DNA of 5,582 nt, taken from contig DTXA01000331.1 in assembly GCA_012962735.1 (NCBI GenBank), forward strand, positions 1 to 5,582. Reading direction: 5' to 3'. Position 1 is the stretch's first letter, and the number at the start of each line of letters is the position of its first letter. The notes below the pieces were generated by a model that ran no database searches, had not been told where the DNA came from, and was given only the letters and a program-made list of their open reading frames with translations. A program made the position numbers and the translations under genes. Positions 1-5,582 of the stretch are shown in pieces. This stretch comes from Candidatus Latescibacterota bacterium (GTDB lineage: Bacteria > Latescibacterota > 4484-107 > B68-G9).

Positions 1-1978
1 CAAGCTTGTACTGGGGGAGGTTCACGTCCTGGAACTCGTCCACCAGCAGGTGCTGGAACCTCTCCCTCGCCTCCCTCAAGGCCTCAGGGTCCCCGAGGAG
101 GTCGAGGGCATCCCAGAGCAGCTCCTCGTAGTCCCAGAGGCCATACTCCCTTAGACGCTTTCGGTACGCTGCCAACAGCTCCCCCCCTTCCTCCCCCCTG
201 GCCCGGGCGCGGCAGAGGGCCTCGTACAGGGCCGACGCCCGGCCCTTCTCCTCCCTTGCAACCAGAACCTCCTCTAATATCCCCCGGGCCTCGACATCGT
301 CTACCACCCGGAAGCTCCTTCCCCCGATCCCCCGAAGAAGCTCAAGGCAGAGGGAATGAAAAGTCCCGGCCCATACCCCACGGGCCTCCTCCCCGACTAT
401 GGACCGGACCCTTTCCCTCATCTCCCCTGCGGCCCGGTTTGTGAAGGTCACGGCAGCTATGTACTCGGGTGACACGCCCTCCCAGATCAGCCGGGCGGCC
501 CGGTGGGCCAGCGTCCCGGTCTTGCCGGTTCCAGGTCCGGCCACCACGACCACAGGCCCTGGTGAATTTACAGCCTCCTCCTGGGACGGGTCGAGGCCGG
601 CGGAAGGCTCGGGGACGACCTCTCCTCGAGTTCGAGACTGGACGGCTGGAAAGGACAGTTCGGGGGATTCGGTGCGCTCCCGGGACGGGAGCTCTATCAG
701 GGCCACCTGGCCCCTCAGCTTCTCCCTCTCCCCCTCCCGGAAAACCCGAACCTTCCCGTACTCCCCGTCGTACCCCGGAAGCACCTCGAGTTCCCCCTCC
801 CTGATCCTACGCACCCCCTCGGCCACCAAGAGGTCCACCTTCGAGATATCCTCCAACGGAGCTTCCCTCAGAACGAAGAGCTCCGGGCCTATGCGGGAGA
901 GGAGTCTGTGGTAGAGGTCTTCTACCTTCTTAGCATTGGGCCCCGCACTCAAGGCATCTCCGATGACCTCGGGCAGCGGCACCAGGCTTTCGTACGGACG
1001 GGCAGACGGAGGTCGGAATCCCTCAGGCCGGTCGGCCAGCTCCTCCACCCTGTGGAGCACCCCCACCGTGACCTTCCGGCCGCAGACCGGGCATATCCCC
1101 CCGGCACAGATGGTCTGCCGGGGATGCCAGCGAACCCCGCAGGACCTGTGGCCGTCGTAATGGTACTTGCCCTCCTCGGGGAAGAACTCCACGGTGCCTA
1201 AAAGCCTATCCTCCCCCTCCCCCCGCAGGGCCCGGGAAAGTCCACCGTAGGAAAGTTCGGCTTCGAATAAATCGGCCTCTCTGGCCAGGTTCTTAGGGGA
1301 GTGGGCGTCGGAATGGGAGACTAAGGGGAAGGGGTCTAAGGCGGAAAGCCTCCAGTTCATCGGGGGGTCGGAGGAGAGCCCGGTCTCCAAGGCGGCTATG
1401 TGGGGGATGAAGTCCTCAAAACACTCCTCCATCGCATCGAACCCGGAGTTCGCGCCGAACAGGGAGAAATGTGGGGTCCAGATATGGGCGGGGATGTAGA
1501 GGGACTCTGGGGAAACCTCTAAGACGATATCGAAGAGGACCTTGGCATCGAGCCCCAAGATAGGCCTCCCGTCCGACTCTAAATTTCCGATCTTGGATAG
1601 TTCCCCGAAGAGGCGTTCGGCGGCCTCAAGGTCCGGGAGGATGAGGAGGATGTGGATCTTACGGGTCCGGTCAGCCTTCTTGTATATGCAACTGATCTCC
1701 GCAGAAGGCACGAAGCGCACCTTCCTCCTGCAGGAGGAAGGCAGGTCGGCCTCAACCCTGGCCCTGAGGTCCGCCCTGAGCCTATACAGACCATCATCGG
1801 ACCTCTCCAGCTTTTCCCGGAGCTCCTCCCTCCATCCCGGATGGGTGCAGTCCCCGGTCCCAAGAAGGCTTAGGCCCTTAAGACATGCCCAGCGATGGTA
1901 CTCCTCGGGTGTGCTCTCCCTGCTGGTGGCCCGGGAGTAGTGGGAATGGATGTGGAGATCGGCTGAGAAGGTCCTCAT
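1..1978 (-). CDS. EndoQ-type PHP endonuclease fused to UvrD/Rep-family helicase (C-terminus outside window)
   Basis: Open for 659 codons from ATG 1978 to the window edge, with no stop. Residues 1-240 form a PHP phosphoesterase domain: DLHIHSHYS (7-15, H9/H11), GTGD (40-43), SAE (92-94), KIH (107-109), PAH (163-165) and SHSDAH (221-226) supply the expected metal ligands. C280, C291, C296 and C299 form a likely zinc site. They are followed by VTVGVLHRVEELADRPEG (303-320) and PGYDGEYG (401-408), hallmarks of the EndoQ/TIGR00375 family, whose archaeal members cut 5' of uracil, hypoxanthine or AP sites. After a linker (about 410-458) comes a superfamily 1A helicase: Q-motif Q466, Walker A AGPGTGKT (480-487), VTFTNRAAGEM (510-520), GTFHSL (538-543) and Walker B LLVDEFQD (644-651). 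Motifs III-VI lie beyond the edge. The start is supported by GAGGG six bases upstream and by the promoter at 2030-2058. The role is inferred as single-chain incision and unwinding in DNA repair. Domain assignment is firm; activity is not shown. Confidence 0.93.
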   Translation of the reverse strand, partial: MRTFSADLHIHSHYSRATSRESTPEEYHRWACLKGLSLLGTGDCTHPGWREELREKLERSDDGLYRLRADLRARVEADLPSSCRRKVRFVPSAEISCIYKKADRTRKIHILLILPDLEAAERLFGELSKIGNLESDGRPILGLDAKVLFDIVLEVSPESLYIPAHIWTPHFSLFGANSGFDAMEECFEDFIPHIAALETGLSSDPPMNWRLSALDPFPLVSHSDAHSPKNLAREADLFEAELSYGGLSRALRGEGEDRLLGTVEFFPEEGKYHYDGHRSCGVRWHPRQTICAGGICPVCGRKVTVGVLHRVEELADRPEGFRPPSARPYESLVPLPEVIGDALSAGPNAKKVEDLYHRLLSRIGPELFVLREAPLEDISKVDLLVAEGVRRIREGELEVLPGYDGEYGKVRVFREGEREKLRGQVALIELPSRERTESPELSFPAVQSRTRGEVVPEPSAGLDPSQEEAVNSPGPVVVVAGPGTGKTGTLAHRAARLIWEGVSPEYIAAVTFTNRAAGEMRERVRSIVGEEARGVWAGTFHSLCLELLRGIGGRSFRVVDDVEARGILEEVLVAREEKGRASALYEALCRARARGEEGGELLAAYRKRLREYGLWDYEELLWDALDLLGDPEALREARERFQHLLVDEFQDVNLPQYKL

Positions 1979-2029
1979 GATGGCCCTCAGCGTGCCTCAG
2001 TCTAACACTCTGTGGTTCGGATTTGTACG

Positions 2030-2058
2030 AATATAGGATACCGAAGGAGGGATGTCAA
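2030..2058 (-). promoter_or_regulatory. Sigma-70 promoter of the EndoQ-helicase gene
   Basis: On the minus strand, TTGACA (2058-2053), a 17-bp spacer and TATATT (2035-2030) give 6/6 and 5/6 matches to consensus. Transcription should start near 2023, leaving a leader of about 45 nt before ATG 1978. An A+T-rich tract at 2065-2086, separated from the -35 by a short G+C run, could act as an UP-like element. No LexA-type operator was recognised, so damage induction is not supported by this sequence. Confidence 0.82.
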
Positions 2059-2199
2059 GCCCCCTTAAAGTTTTAAAGCATTATATCCTGAGTCGGAGGT
2101 TGAGGCTGATGAAGGAAAGTTCTTGGAGCGTTAAGCCATATTGCTCAATCGTGATTTTTTAAGATAGGCAACTCAAATTTTCATCCTTGACAAAGCAGT
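2059..2199. other. A+T-rich intergenic stretch between aroB and the EndoQ-helicase promoter
   Basis: The space between the aroB stop and the -35 box is markedly richer in A+T than the flanking genes. No G+C-rich hairpin followed by a T-run was seen on the minus strand, so no aroB terminator can be placed. The only open frame noted is a 17-codon one on the plus strand (2109-2162), which has no recognisable relatives. No RNA gene was identified here. Confidence 0.5.
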
Positions 2200-3315
2200 C
2201 TATGCCTTTTTCAGGAATTTTCTGACAGCCTCGAGCCCCTTCTTTACCTCATCCTCCTCCACGTCCTCCCTCACCTCCACACAGCCTATGCGCCTGGCCA
2301 GCACAAACCTGACCATCCCCTCCCGGACCTTCTTGTCCGAGTGCATCTGCTCGAACACCTCGTCGTCAGATATCCCCTCCATCCCCGGGAGAGGAAACTT
2401 AGAAAGTAGCCTGTCCTGGCGGGAGCGATCCTCAGACGATAAAAGACCCTTCTCCTGGGCTATGGCCCCGGCCGCCACCATCCCCAAGGCTACAGCCTCC
2501 CCGTGGAGGAAGCGGGAGTAACCCGTCAGTGTCTCTAAGGCATGACCCACCGTGTGGCCATAGTTCAATATCATCCTGAGGCCGGACTCCTCCCTTTCGT
2601 CCTGCGAGACCACCTCGGCCTTTATGCGCACGTTCCTGGCCACGAGTTCCGCCCAGAGCTCAGGGGAAGCCTCCCCGGCCAGAAGCCTTTCCACGTTTTC
2701 CTCCAAAAACCCGAACAACTCCTCATCCCTTATAACACTGTGCTTTACGGCCTCCACGAGCCCTGCTCTAAGCTCCCTTTCGGGGAGGGTGCGGAGCACA
2801 GCCACGTCTATCGCAACGAACCTCGGCTGGTGGAAGGCGCCGATGAGGTTCTTGCCTAAGCGGTGGTTTACCGCCACCTTTCCCCCCACAGAGGCATCCA
2901 CGAAGGCAAGGAAACTGGTAGGGAGCTGCACGAAAGCTATCCCCCTCAGAAAAGTGGCCGCCACAAATCCTGCTAAGTCCCCAACCATACCACCTCCGAG
3001 GGCGACCACCGTGCTGCCCCTGTCTAAGCGGGCGAGGATGAGGTGCTCGTAGATGCGATCGGCCACCTCCACGCTCTTGGAGGCCTCCCCAGGGGGCACA
3101 ACCACCGGGACGGGTTTGTACTCGGCCTCTCGCAAGGCCTCCACGACCTCGCCCAGGTACAGCCGGGCCACGTTCTCGTCCGAGACCACGGCCATTTTCC
3201 TCCCCAGGGTATGCCTCCGGAAAAGGTCCCCGACCTCCATCAGGATGTCGTGGCCGATGTAGACAGGGTAGCTCCTCGGCCCCAGGTCCACATGTACAGT
3301 GTATAGGATGGACAT
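2200..3315 (-). CDS. aroB: 3-dehydroquinate synthase
   Basis: Second enzyme of the shikimate pathway. It converts 3-deoxy-D-arabino-heptulosonate 7-phosphate to 3-dehydroquinate with release of phosphate, using catalytic NAD and a divalent metal in the cytoplasm. The 371-aa product is of normal length. It shows the NAD-binding ALGGGMVGDLAGF (105-117), DASVGGKVAVN (140-150) and LGKNLIGAFHQP (153-164). The metal ligands are E188 in LVEAVKH, H254 in NYGHTVGH and H271 in LHGEA, so the active site looks complete. An upstream in-frame ATG (3351) would add 12 residues. ATG 3315 is preferred because a strong AGGGGGTGAGGG site precedes it and family members begin close to the YTVHVDLG strand. The gene lies 8 nt after the DUF559-like stub and has no clear promoter of its own, so it is probably co-transcribed with the genes upstream on the minus strand. 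Confidence 0.96.
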   Translation of the reverse strand: MSILYTVHVDLGPRSYPVYIGHDILMEVGDLFRRHTLGRKMAVVSDENVARLYLGEVVEALREAEYKPVPVVVPPGEASKSVEVADRIYEHLILARLDRGSTVVALGGGMVGDLAGFVAATFLRGIAFVQLPTSFLAFVDASVGGKVAVNHRLGKNLIGAFHQPRFVAIDVAVLRTLPERELRAGLVEAVKHSVIRDEELFGFLEENVERLLAGEASPELWAELVARNVRIKAEVVSQDEREESGLRMILNYGHTVGHALETLTGYSRFLHGEAVALGMVAAGAIAQEKGLLSSEDRSRQDRLLSKFPLPGMEGISDDEVFEQMHSDKKVREGMVRFVLARRIGCVEVREDVEEDEVKKGLEAVRKFLKKA

Positions 3316-3320
3316 GGCTA

Positions 3321-3332
3321 CCCTCACCCCCT
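3321..3332 (-). promoter_or_regulatory. Ribosome-binding site that sets the aroB start
   Basis: AGGGGGTGAGGG on the minus strand, a few bases before ATG 3315. It favours the 371-aa form over the 383-aa form starting at 3351. The TGA stop of the upstream stub (3326-3324) lies inside this motif, so ribosomes finishing the stub would end on the aroB ribosome-binding site. Confidence 0.65.
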
Positions 3333-3431
3333 GTCCCTGAGTTTCTCCCATAGGAGCTTCTCCGCAGGTATCGGATTCTTACGGAACCCCCTTATCTTTT
3401 GGGCAAGCTCGACCGATACCCTGCGTTTCAT
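3324..3431 (-). pseudogene. N-terminal stub of a DUF559-like (Vsr-fold) endonuclease
   Basis: A 35-codon frame starts at ATG 3431. Residues 12-35 (KIRGFRKNPIPAEKLLWEKL and on to the stop) match the usual opening of DUF559 proteins, in which Arg-Lys-Asn, an Ala-Glu pair and Leu-Trp-x-x-Leu-Arg precede a GYKFRRQ-like strand. Here the frame stops straight after LRDRG. The nuclease core of the family, usually about 110-120 residues in total, is absent. The next bases belong to aroB, so a simple frameshift does not restore it. No good ribosome-binding site precedes the ATG. It is most likely the leftover 5' end of a deleted gene. It could instead be a short leader translated ahead of aroB. The family match is from pattern memory only. 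Confidence 0.45.
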
Positions 3432-3468
3432 GCCATATGTCTTGGCTAAGATTTGGCAACCCAAACTC

Positions 3469-3630
3469 TTAGTCCCCCGGCCGCATGCCCACCATCCGAA
3501 CAAGGCCACCTCGACCGTCCAGTACCCGAGACCACCCATTCCCCTCCAGCCAGACAAACCAGAACGCCCAAGCGGCGAGGGCCACCAAGGGGGCCGGAAG
3601 CACGACCCGGAGGGATTTAGTCTGCTCCAT
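3469..3630 (-). CDS. Small single-span membrane protein (53 aa)
   Basis: The product is not recognised. The frame starts at ATG 3630 inside the ferredoxin gene (14-nt overlap with its end) and stops at TAA 3469-3471. A short basic N-terminus (MEQTKSLR) is followed by an uninterrupted hydrophobic, Trp/Phe-rich segment at about residues 9-28 (VVLPAPLVALAAWAFWFVWL), ideal for one transmembrane helix. The rest is a Gly/Arg-rich tail of about 25 residues. There are no Cys residues and no signal-peptidase motif. A GGGGAACAGG stretch just before the ATG may serve as ribosome-binding site. The overlap suggests translational coupling to the ferredoxin, and therefore a possible role as a membrane anchor or partner; this is inference. 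The overlap geometry and clear hydrophobic block argue for a real gene, but conservation could not be tested. Confidence 0.6.
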   Translation of the reverse strand: MEQTKSLRVVLPAPLVALAAWAFWFVWLEGNGWSRVLDGRGGLVRMVGMRPGD

Positions 3631-3820
3631 CCTGTTCCCCGAAGCTCAGGGCCCTATACGGGCATACGGCTATGCAATCCCCGCATCCCGTACAGCGCTC
3701 CCCGTCCACCACCCAGTCCGAGACGTCTACGATTATGGCGTCCGCAGGACAGACCCCGACGCAGGTGCCACAGAAGTCACACCGGGACCTGTCCCAGCTC
3801 AGGGTCCTCACAGCCTCCAT
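3617..3820 (-). CDS. 2x[4Fe-4S] ferredoxin-like protein (67 aa)
   Basis: A small electron-transfer protein predicted to bind two [4Fe-4S] clusters. Cluster motif 1 is C14-x2-C17-x2-C20-x3-C24-P (CDFCGTCVGVCP) and motif 2 is C43-x2-C46-x2-C49-x3-C53-P (CTGCGDCIAVCP). All eight ligands are present and the spacing is that of bacterial-type ferredoxins. The product is almost only this fold, with a short acidic tail (GEQDGAD) and no signal peptide, so it is cytoplasmic. ATG 3820 is chosen over the in-frame ATG at 3889 because GAGGAGGAG lies 8 nt upstream and the longer form would add a low-complexity Gly/Arg stretch. The start overlaps the end of the PP-loop gene by 13 nt, and the 3' end overlaps the membrane-protein gene by 14 nt. 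It is likely the electron donor or cluster partner of the PP-loop enzyme (inference). Confidence 0.9.
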   Translation of the reverse strand: MEAVRTLSWDRSRCDFCGTCVGVCPADAIIVDVSDWVVDGERCTGCGDCIAVCPYRALSFGEQDGAD

Positions 3821-4791
3821 CGGGAAAGCTCCTCCTCGTCCGCAGGGCAGACCCCCTCTGCCCCTCCTTCCTCCCCATCCCGCTCCCACCGCACCCGCAC
3901 GTCCTCTCTATCCCGGCCGTCGCTGTAGCGTACGGCGACCGAGGCTGCCCGGAGCAGGTCCTCCTCAGAGGGCTCCCCCTCCACCAGGACCACCGGTCCA
4001 GGGTAGTCCATCACCTGGACCACCCACCGGCCCTCCCTGTGCTCAAGTAGAAGGGCGTTCTCGTCCCGGTTCCTCCCTACGATGGTCTTGACGCCCTCCG
4101 AGAGCCGAAAGTGCCGGCCCACCCGCAGAAGCACAGCCTGTTCCCTGGTAAAGCACCCCCCGTGTCCAAACAGGTCCCGCAGTCTGGCGGAGAAAGTTCT
4201 GTCGGTGAGCCAGCATCCCCCGGCTGGGGAGGGGTACTCCGATATCCCGAGCTCTTTCGCCAAGGCCATCTGGGGCTTCCGGGACCTGCCGGAGAAGTCG
4301 TAGAGCCCCTCCCTGTCAACCCATCCCTCAAGCTCTGGGGTGGTAGGGGGCAGAAGTTTGGCTGAGAGGGGACGCAGCAGGAGCCCGTCCAGGCCGCTCT
4401 CCCGCTCCACGAGCCTCAGGGCTCCCCGATGCTGGGACATTGGCCTTTGGCCGAGCACCTCTCCGGTGAAGACAAACCGAGCCCCCGCCTCTTCCATCAG
4501 CGCTTTGGCCTTCCTGAGCATCAAGATCCTACAGTCCAAGCAGGGGTTCATCCCGCTCCCGTACCCGAACCGGGGGGATCGCACTACCTCGAAGAACTCC
4601 TCGGATACGTCCAGCGCCCTCAGGGGCGCCCCCAAGCGGCTGGCGCCCTCCTCCACTCGGGCCCCCTCGAAACGCTCAGGGTCGGTGATGCAATGCAGAA
4701 GCTCCACCTCCACGCCCTGGAGTTGGAGTACTCTTGCGGCCAACTGGCTGTCCAGTCCGCCGGAGAAAAGGCCCACAGCCTTAACGGACAT
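3808..4791 (-). CDS. PP-loop ATPase of the tRNA thiolase type with C-terminal NFACT-R_2-like domain
   Basis: A 327-aa cytoplasmic protein. The N-terminal PP-loop SGGLDS (10-15) binds ATP to adenylate its substrate, as in MnmA/ThiI-type sulfur-transfer enzymes. NPCLDCRILML (82-92) carries C84 and C87, and AGGCW (190-194) carries C193; these are placed as the catalytic or cluster-binding Cys of tRNA thiolases. GEVLGQRPMSQH (110-121) is typical of this uncharacterised COG0482-related branch. Residues about 222-304 (LLRVGRHFRL, IVGRNRDEN, and on to VRYSDGRD) resemble the RNA-binding NFACT-R_2 domain. An acidic tail ends in SRWRL. The likely role is tRNA base thiolation, but the position and substrate are unknown. 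The frame stays open upstream to 4971, but ATG 4842 overlaps the -10 box (4843-4838), so only ATG 4791 can be used by that transcript. Its ribosome-binding site is weak (GGGG close to the ATG). It is first gene of the minus-strand operon. Confidence 0.85.
   Translation of the reverse strand: MSVKAVGLFSGGLDSQLAARVLQLQGVEVELLHCITDPERFEGARVEEGASRLGAPLRALDVSEEFFEVVRSPRFGYGSGMNPCLDCRILMLRKAKALMEEAGARFVFTGEVLGQRPMSQHRGALRLVERESGLDGLLLRPLSAKLLPPTTPELEGWVDREGLYDFSGRSRKPQMALAKELGISEYPSPAGGCWLTDRTFSARLRDLFGHGGCFTREQAVLLRVGRHFRLSEGVKTIVGRNRDENALLLEHREGRWVVQVMDYPGPVVLVEGEPSEEDLLRAASVAVRYSDGRDREDVRVRWERDGEEGGAEGVCPADEEELSRWRL
3829..3837 (-). promoter_or_regulatory. Ribosome-binding site that sets the ferredoxin start
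   Basis: GAGGAGGAG on the minus strand, 8 nt before ATG 3820 and inside the 3' end of the PP-loop gene. It decides for the 67-aa ferredoxin over a 90-aa reading and indicates translation coupled to the upstream gene. Confidence 0.7.
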
Positions 4792-4837
4792 AACCCCGTC
4801 TTTCCAACCCAAAAAATGGAACCTTCCACCCGAGGCA

Positions 4838-4866
4838 AACATAACAAACAGGCTCCCTTTTGTCAA
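4838..4866 (-). promoter_or_regulatory. Sigma-70 promoter of the PP-loop/ferredoxin operon
   Basis: On the minus strand, TTGACA (4866-4861), a 17-bp spacer and TATGTT (4843-4838) match consensus 6/6 and 4/6. Transcription should begin near 4831, about 40 nt before ATG 4791. This rules out the upstream ATG codons as starts for this message. It diverges from the purD promoter, with 66 bp between the two -35 boxes. Confidence 0.75.
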
Positions 4867-4932
4867 GGCAAAAGAAGGGGCTCGTATTATCTCCAAGAAA
4901 TTAGCGAAGAACTTTTTTGGACTATACAGAGC

Positions 4933-4961
4933 TTGACATCGAGGAAGGTAAGGGGTATATT
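4933..4961 (+). promoter_or_regulatory. Sigma-70 promoter of purD
   Basis: TTGACA (4933-4938), a 17-bp spacer and TATATT (4956-4961) match consensus 6/6 and 5/6, the same two hexamers and spacing as the promoter at 2030-2058. The predicted start near 4968 gives a leader of about 100 nt before the purD GTG. No PurR-type operator or purine riboswitch core was recognised in that leader, though it holds a possible stem at 5006-5012/5039-5045. Confidence 0.82.
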
Positions 4962-5069
4962 GGAAACCCAAGCCCGACTATCGTTCACTTTAAAACGGCC
5001 ATTCTTTCGGTCTAATATATAGATACAGGAACGGTACAGGCCGAAGGGAAGCTTAGGAAGGAGGCAGTC

Positions 5070-5582
5070 GTGAAGGTGCTGGTCGTAGGTGGAGGGGGCC
5101 GGGAGCACTCCCTGGTCTGGAAGGTGCTTCAGAGCCCTCAGGTAGACGAGGTGATCGCAGCTCCCGGAAACGCCGGCATCGGGAAGGTCGCCCGGTGTGC
5201 GGGGGTAAAGGCCGAAGACATAGAGAGGCTTTTGAGCCTAGCCCGGGAGGAGAAGGCGGACCTGACGGTTGTGGGGCCGGAGGCGCCCCTTGCTCTTGGG
5301 ATCGTGGATAGGTTCCAGAAGGCGGGCATAAGGATATTTGGGCCCACCAGGCAGGCCGCCAAGATTGAGTCCAGCAAGGTCTTCGCCAAGGAGCTTATGG
5401 CCCGGTATGGAATCCCAACGGCCGATTTCCGGGTCTTCGACGACCTCCAGAAGGCTAAGGAATACATCCGGAAGGCGGGCGCTCCCATCGTGGTCAAGGC
5501 CGACGGCCTGGCTGCCGGCAAGGGGAGCATCGTGTGCAGGACCGTGGAGGAGGCGTATCGGGCGGTGGAGAGGATTTTGGAG
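5070..5582 (+). CDS. purD: Phosphoribosylamine-glycine ligase (GAR synthetase), N-terminal part
   Basis: Catalyses the second step of purine synthesis: phosphoribosylamine + glycine + ATP to glycinamide ribonucleotide, in the cytoplasm. The 171 residues present cover the N-terminal domain and the start of the ATP-grasp domain; the family is usually about 420 residues, so more than half lies past the window edge. Diagnostic features are VLVVGGGGREHSL (3-15), APGNAG (34-39), the VVGPEAPLA segment (77-85), FGPTRQAAKIESSK and IVVKADGLAAGKG (140-152), which contributes to ATP binding. The start is GTG 5070: AAGGAGG (5058-5064) lies 5 nt upstream, and the protein then begins with the usual MKVLVVGGGG. 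No frameshift is seen. It is transcribed divergently from the PP-loop operon. Confidence 0.97.
   Translation, partial: MKVLVVGGGGREHSLVWKVLQSPQVDEVIAAPGNAGIGKVARCAGVKAEDIERLLSLAREEKADLTVVGPEAPLALGIVDRFQKAGIRIFGPTRQAAKIESSKVFAKELMARYGIPTADFRVFDDLQKAKEYIRKAGAPIVVKADGLAAGKGSIVCRTVEEAYRAVERILE

Noticed and set aside
399..914. Plus-strand open frame of 171 codons
   Set aside because: It lies antisense to the well-supported EndoQ-helicase gene, is Ser/Pro/Arg-rich with no domain motif, and is typical of the reverse strand of G+C-rich coding DNA.
2080..2085. Perfect TATAAT on the minus strand
   Set aside because: There is no -35-like hexamer 16-18 bp upstream; the promoter at 2030-2058 is far better.
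2122..2160. Terminator-like element on the plus strand (TTGGAGC ... GCTCAA then TTTTTT)
   Set aside because: The stem is short with a bulge, the T-run is separated from it by several bases, and no plus-strand gene lies upstream to terminate.
2109..2162. 17-codon plus-strand frame in the aroB/EndoQ-helicase gap, with a GGAGG upstream
   Set aside because: It is very short, with no recognisable relatives, no plus-strand promoter and no neighbouring plus-strand gene.
2187..2192. TTGACA on the plus strand near the aroB 3' end
   Set aside because: No -10-like sequence lies at the right distance and no plus-strand gene follows.
3430..4050. Plus-strand open frame of 206 codons
   Set aside because: It runs antisense across the stub, membrane-protein, ferredoxin and PP-loop genes, and its translation is Pro/Arg/His low-complexity.
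4792..4971. N-terminal extension of the PP-loop protein to ATG 4971 or 4842
   Set aside because: The predicted -10 box is at 4843-4838 with transcription starting near 4831, so neither codon would be in the message; family members begin just before the SGGLDS loop.
4340..5022. Plus-strand open frames of nearly 200 codons
   Set aside because: They are antisense to the PP-loop gene and run across both promoters, without recognisable motifs.

Overview
The window is 5.6 kb of compact, G+C-rich bacterial DNA. AGG, GAG and CTC codons are heavily used, and A+T-rich sequence is confined to the promoter regions. Three promoters match the bacterial sigma-70 type closely: each has exact TTGACA, a 17-bp spacer, and TATATT (twice) or TATGTT. 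The gene content, and the AGG-rich codon use often seen in thermophiles, suggest a thermophilic or anaerobic bacterium. The phylum cannot be fixed from the sequence alone.

Layout. (1) Positions 1-1978, minus strand: the first 659 residues of a large fusion protein that runs off the window. An endonuclease Q (EndoQ)-type PHP nuclease with a Cys cluster is joined to a UvrD/Rep-type superfamily 1 helicase, which is cut off just after the DEFQD Walker B motif. It has its own strong promoter at 2030-2058. (2) Positions 2200-3315, minus strand: complete aroB (3-dehydroquinate synthase). (3) Positions 3324-3431: a 35-codon stub resembling the N-terminus of DUF559-type endonucleases, lying directly before aroB. 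(4) Positions 3469-4791, minus strand: three overlapping genes for a 53-aa single-span membrane protein, a 67-aa 2x[4Fe-4S] ferredoxin, and a PP-loop ATPase of the tRNA-thiolase type with a C-terminal NFACT-R_2-like domain. All are read from a promoter at 4838-4866. (5) Positions 5070-5582, plus strand: the 5' part of purD (glycinamide ribonucleotide synthetase), read divergently from a promoter at 4933-4961.

How it fits together. The PP-loop protein carries Cys residues placed as in sulfur-transfer tRNA enzymes. It overlaps the ferredoxin gene, which in turn overlaps the small membrane-protein gene, so the three are probably translationally coupled. An Fe-S- or redox-dependent tRNA (or other) thiolation role is an inference. 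aroB follows within short gaps and has no convincing promoter of its own, so it is probably the last gene of this transcript. The EndoQ-helicase gene is separated from aroB by 221 bp and is independently promoted. The most notable item is this fusion, which would join incision at deaminated or abasic DNA to strand unwinding in one polypeptide.
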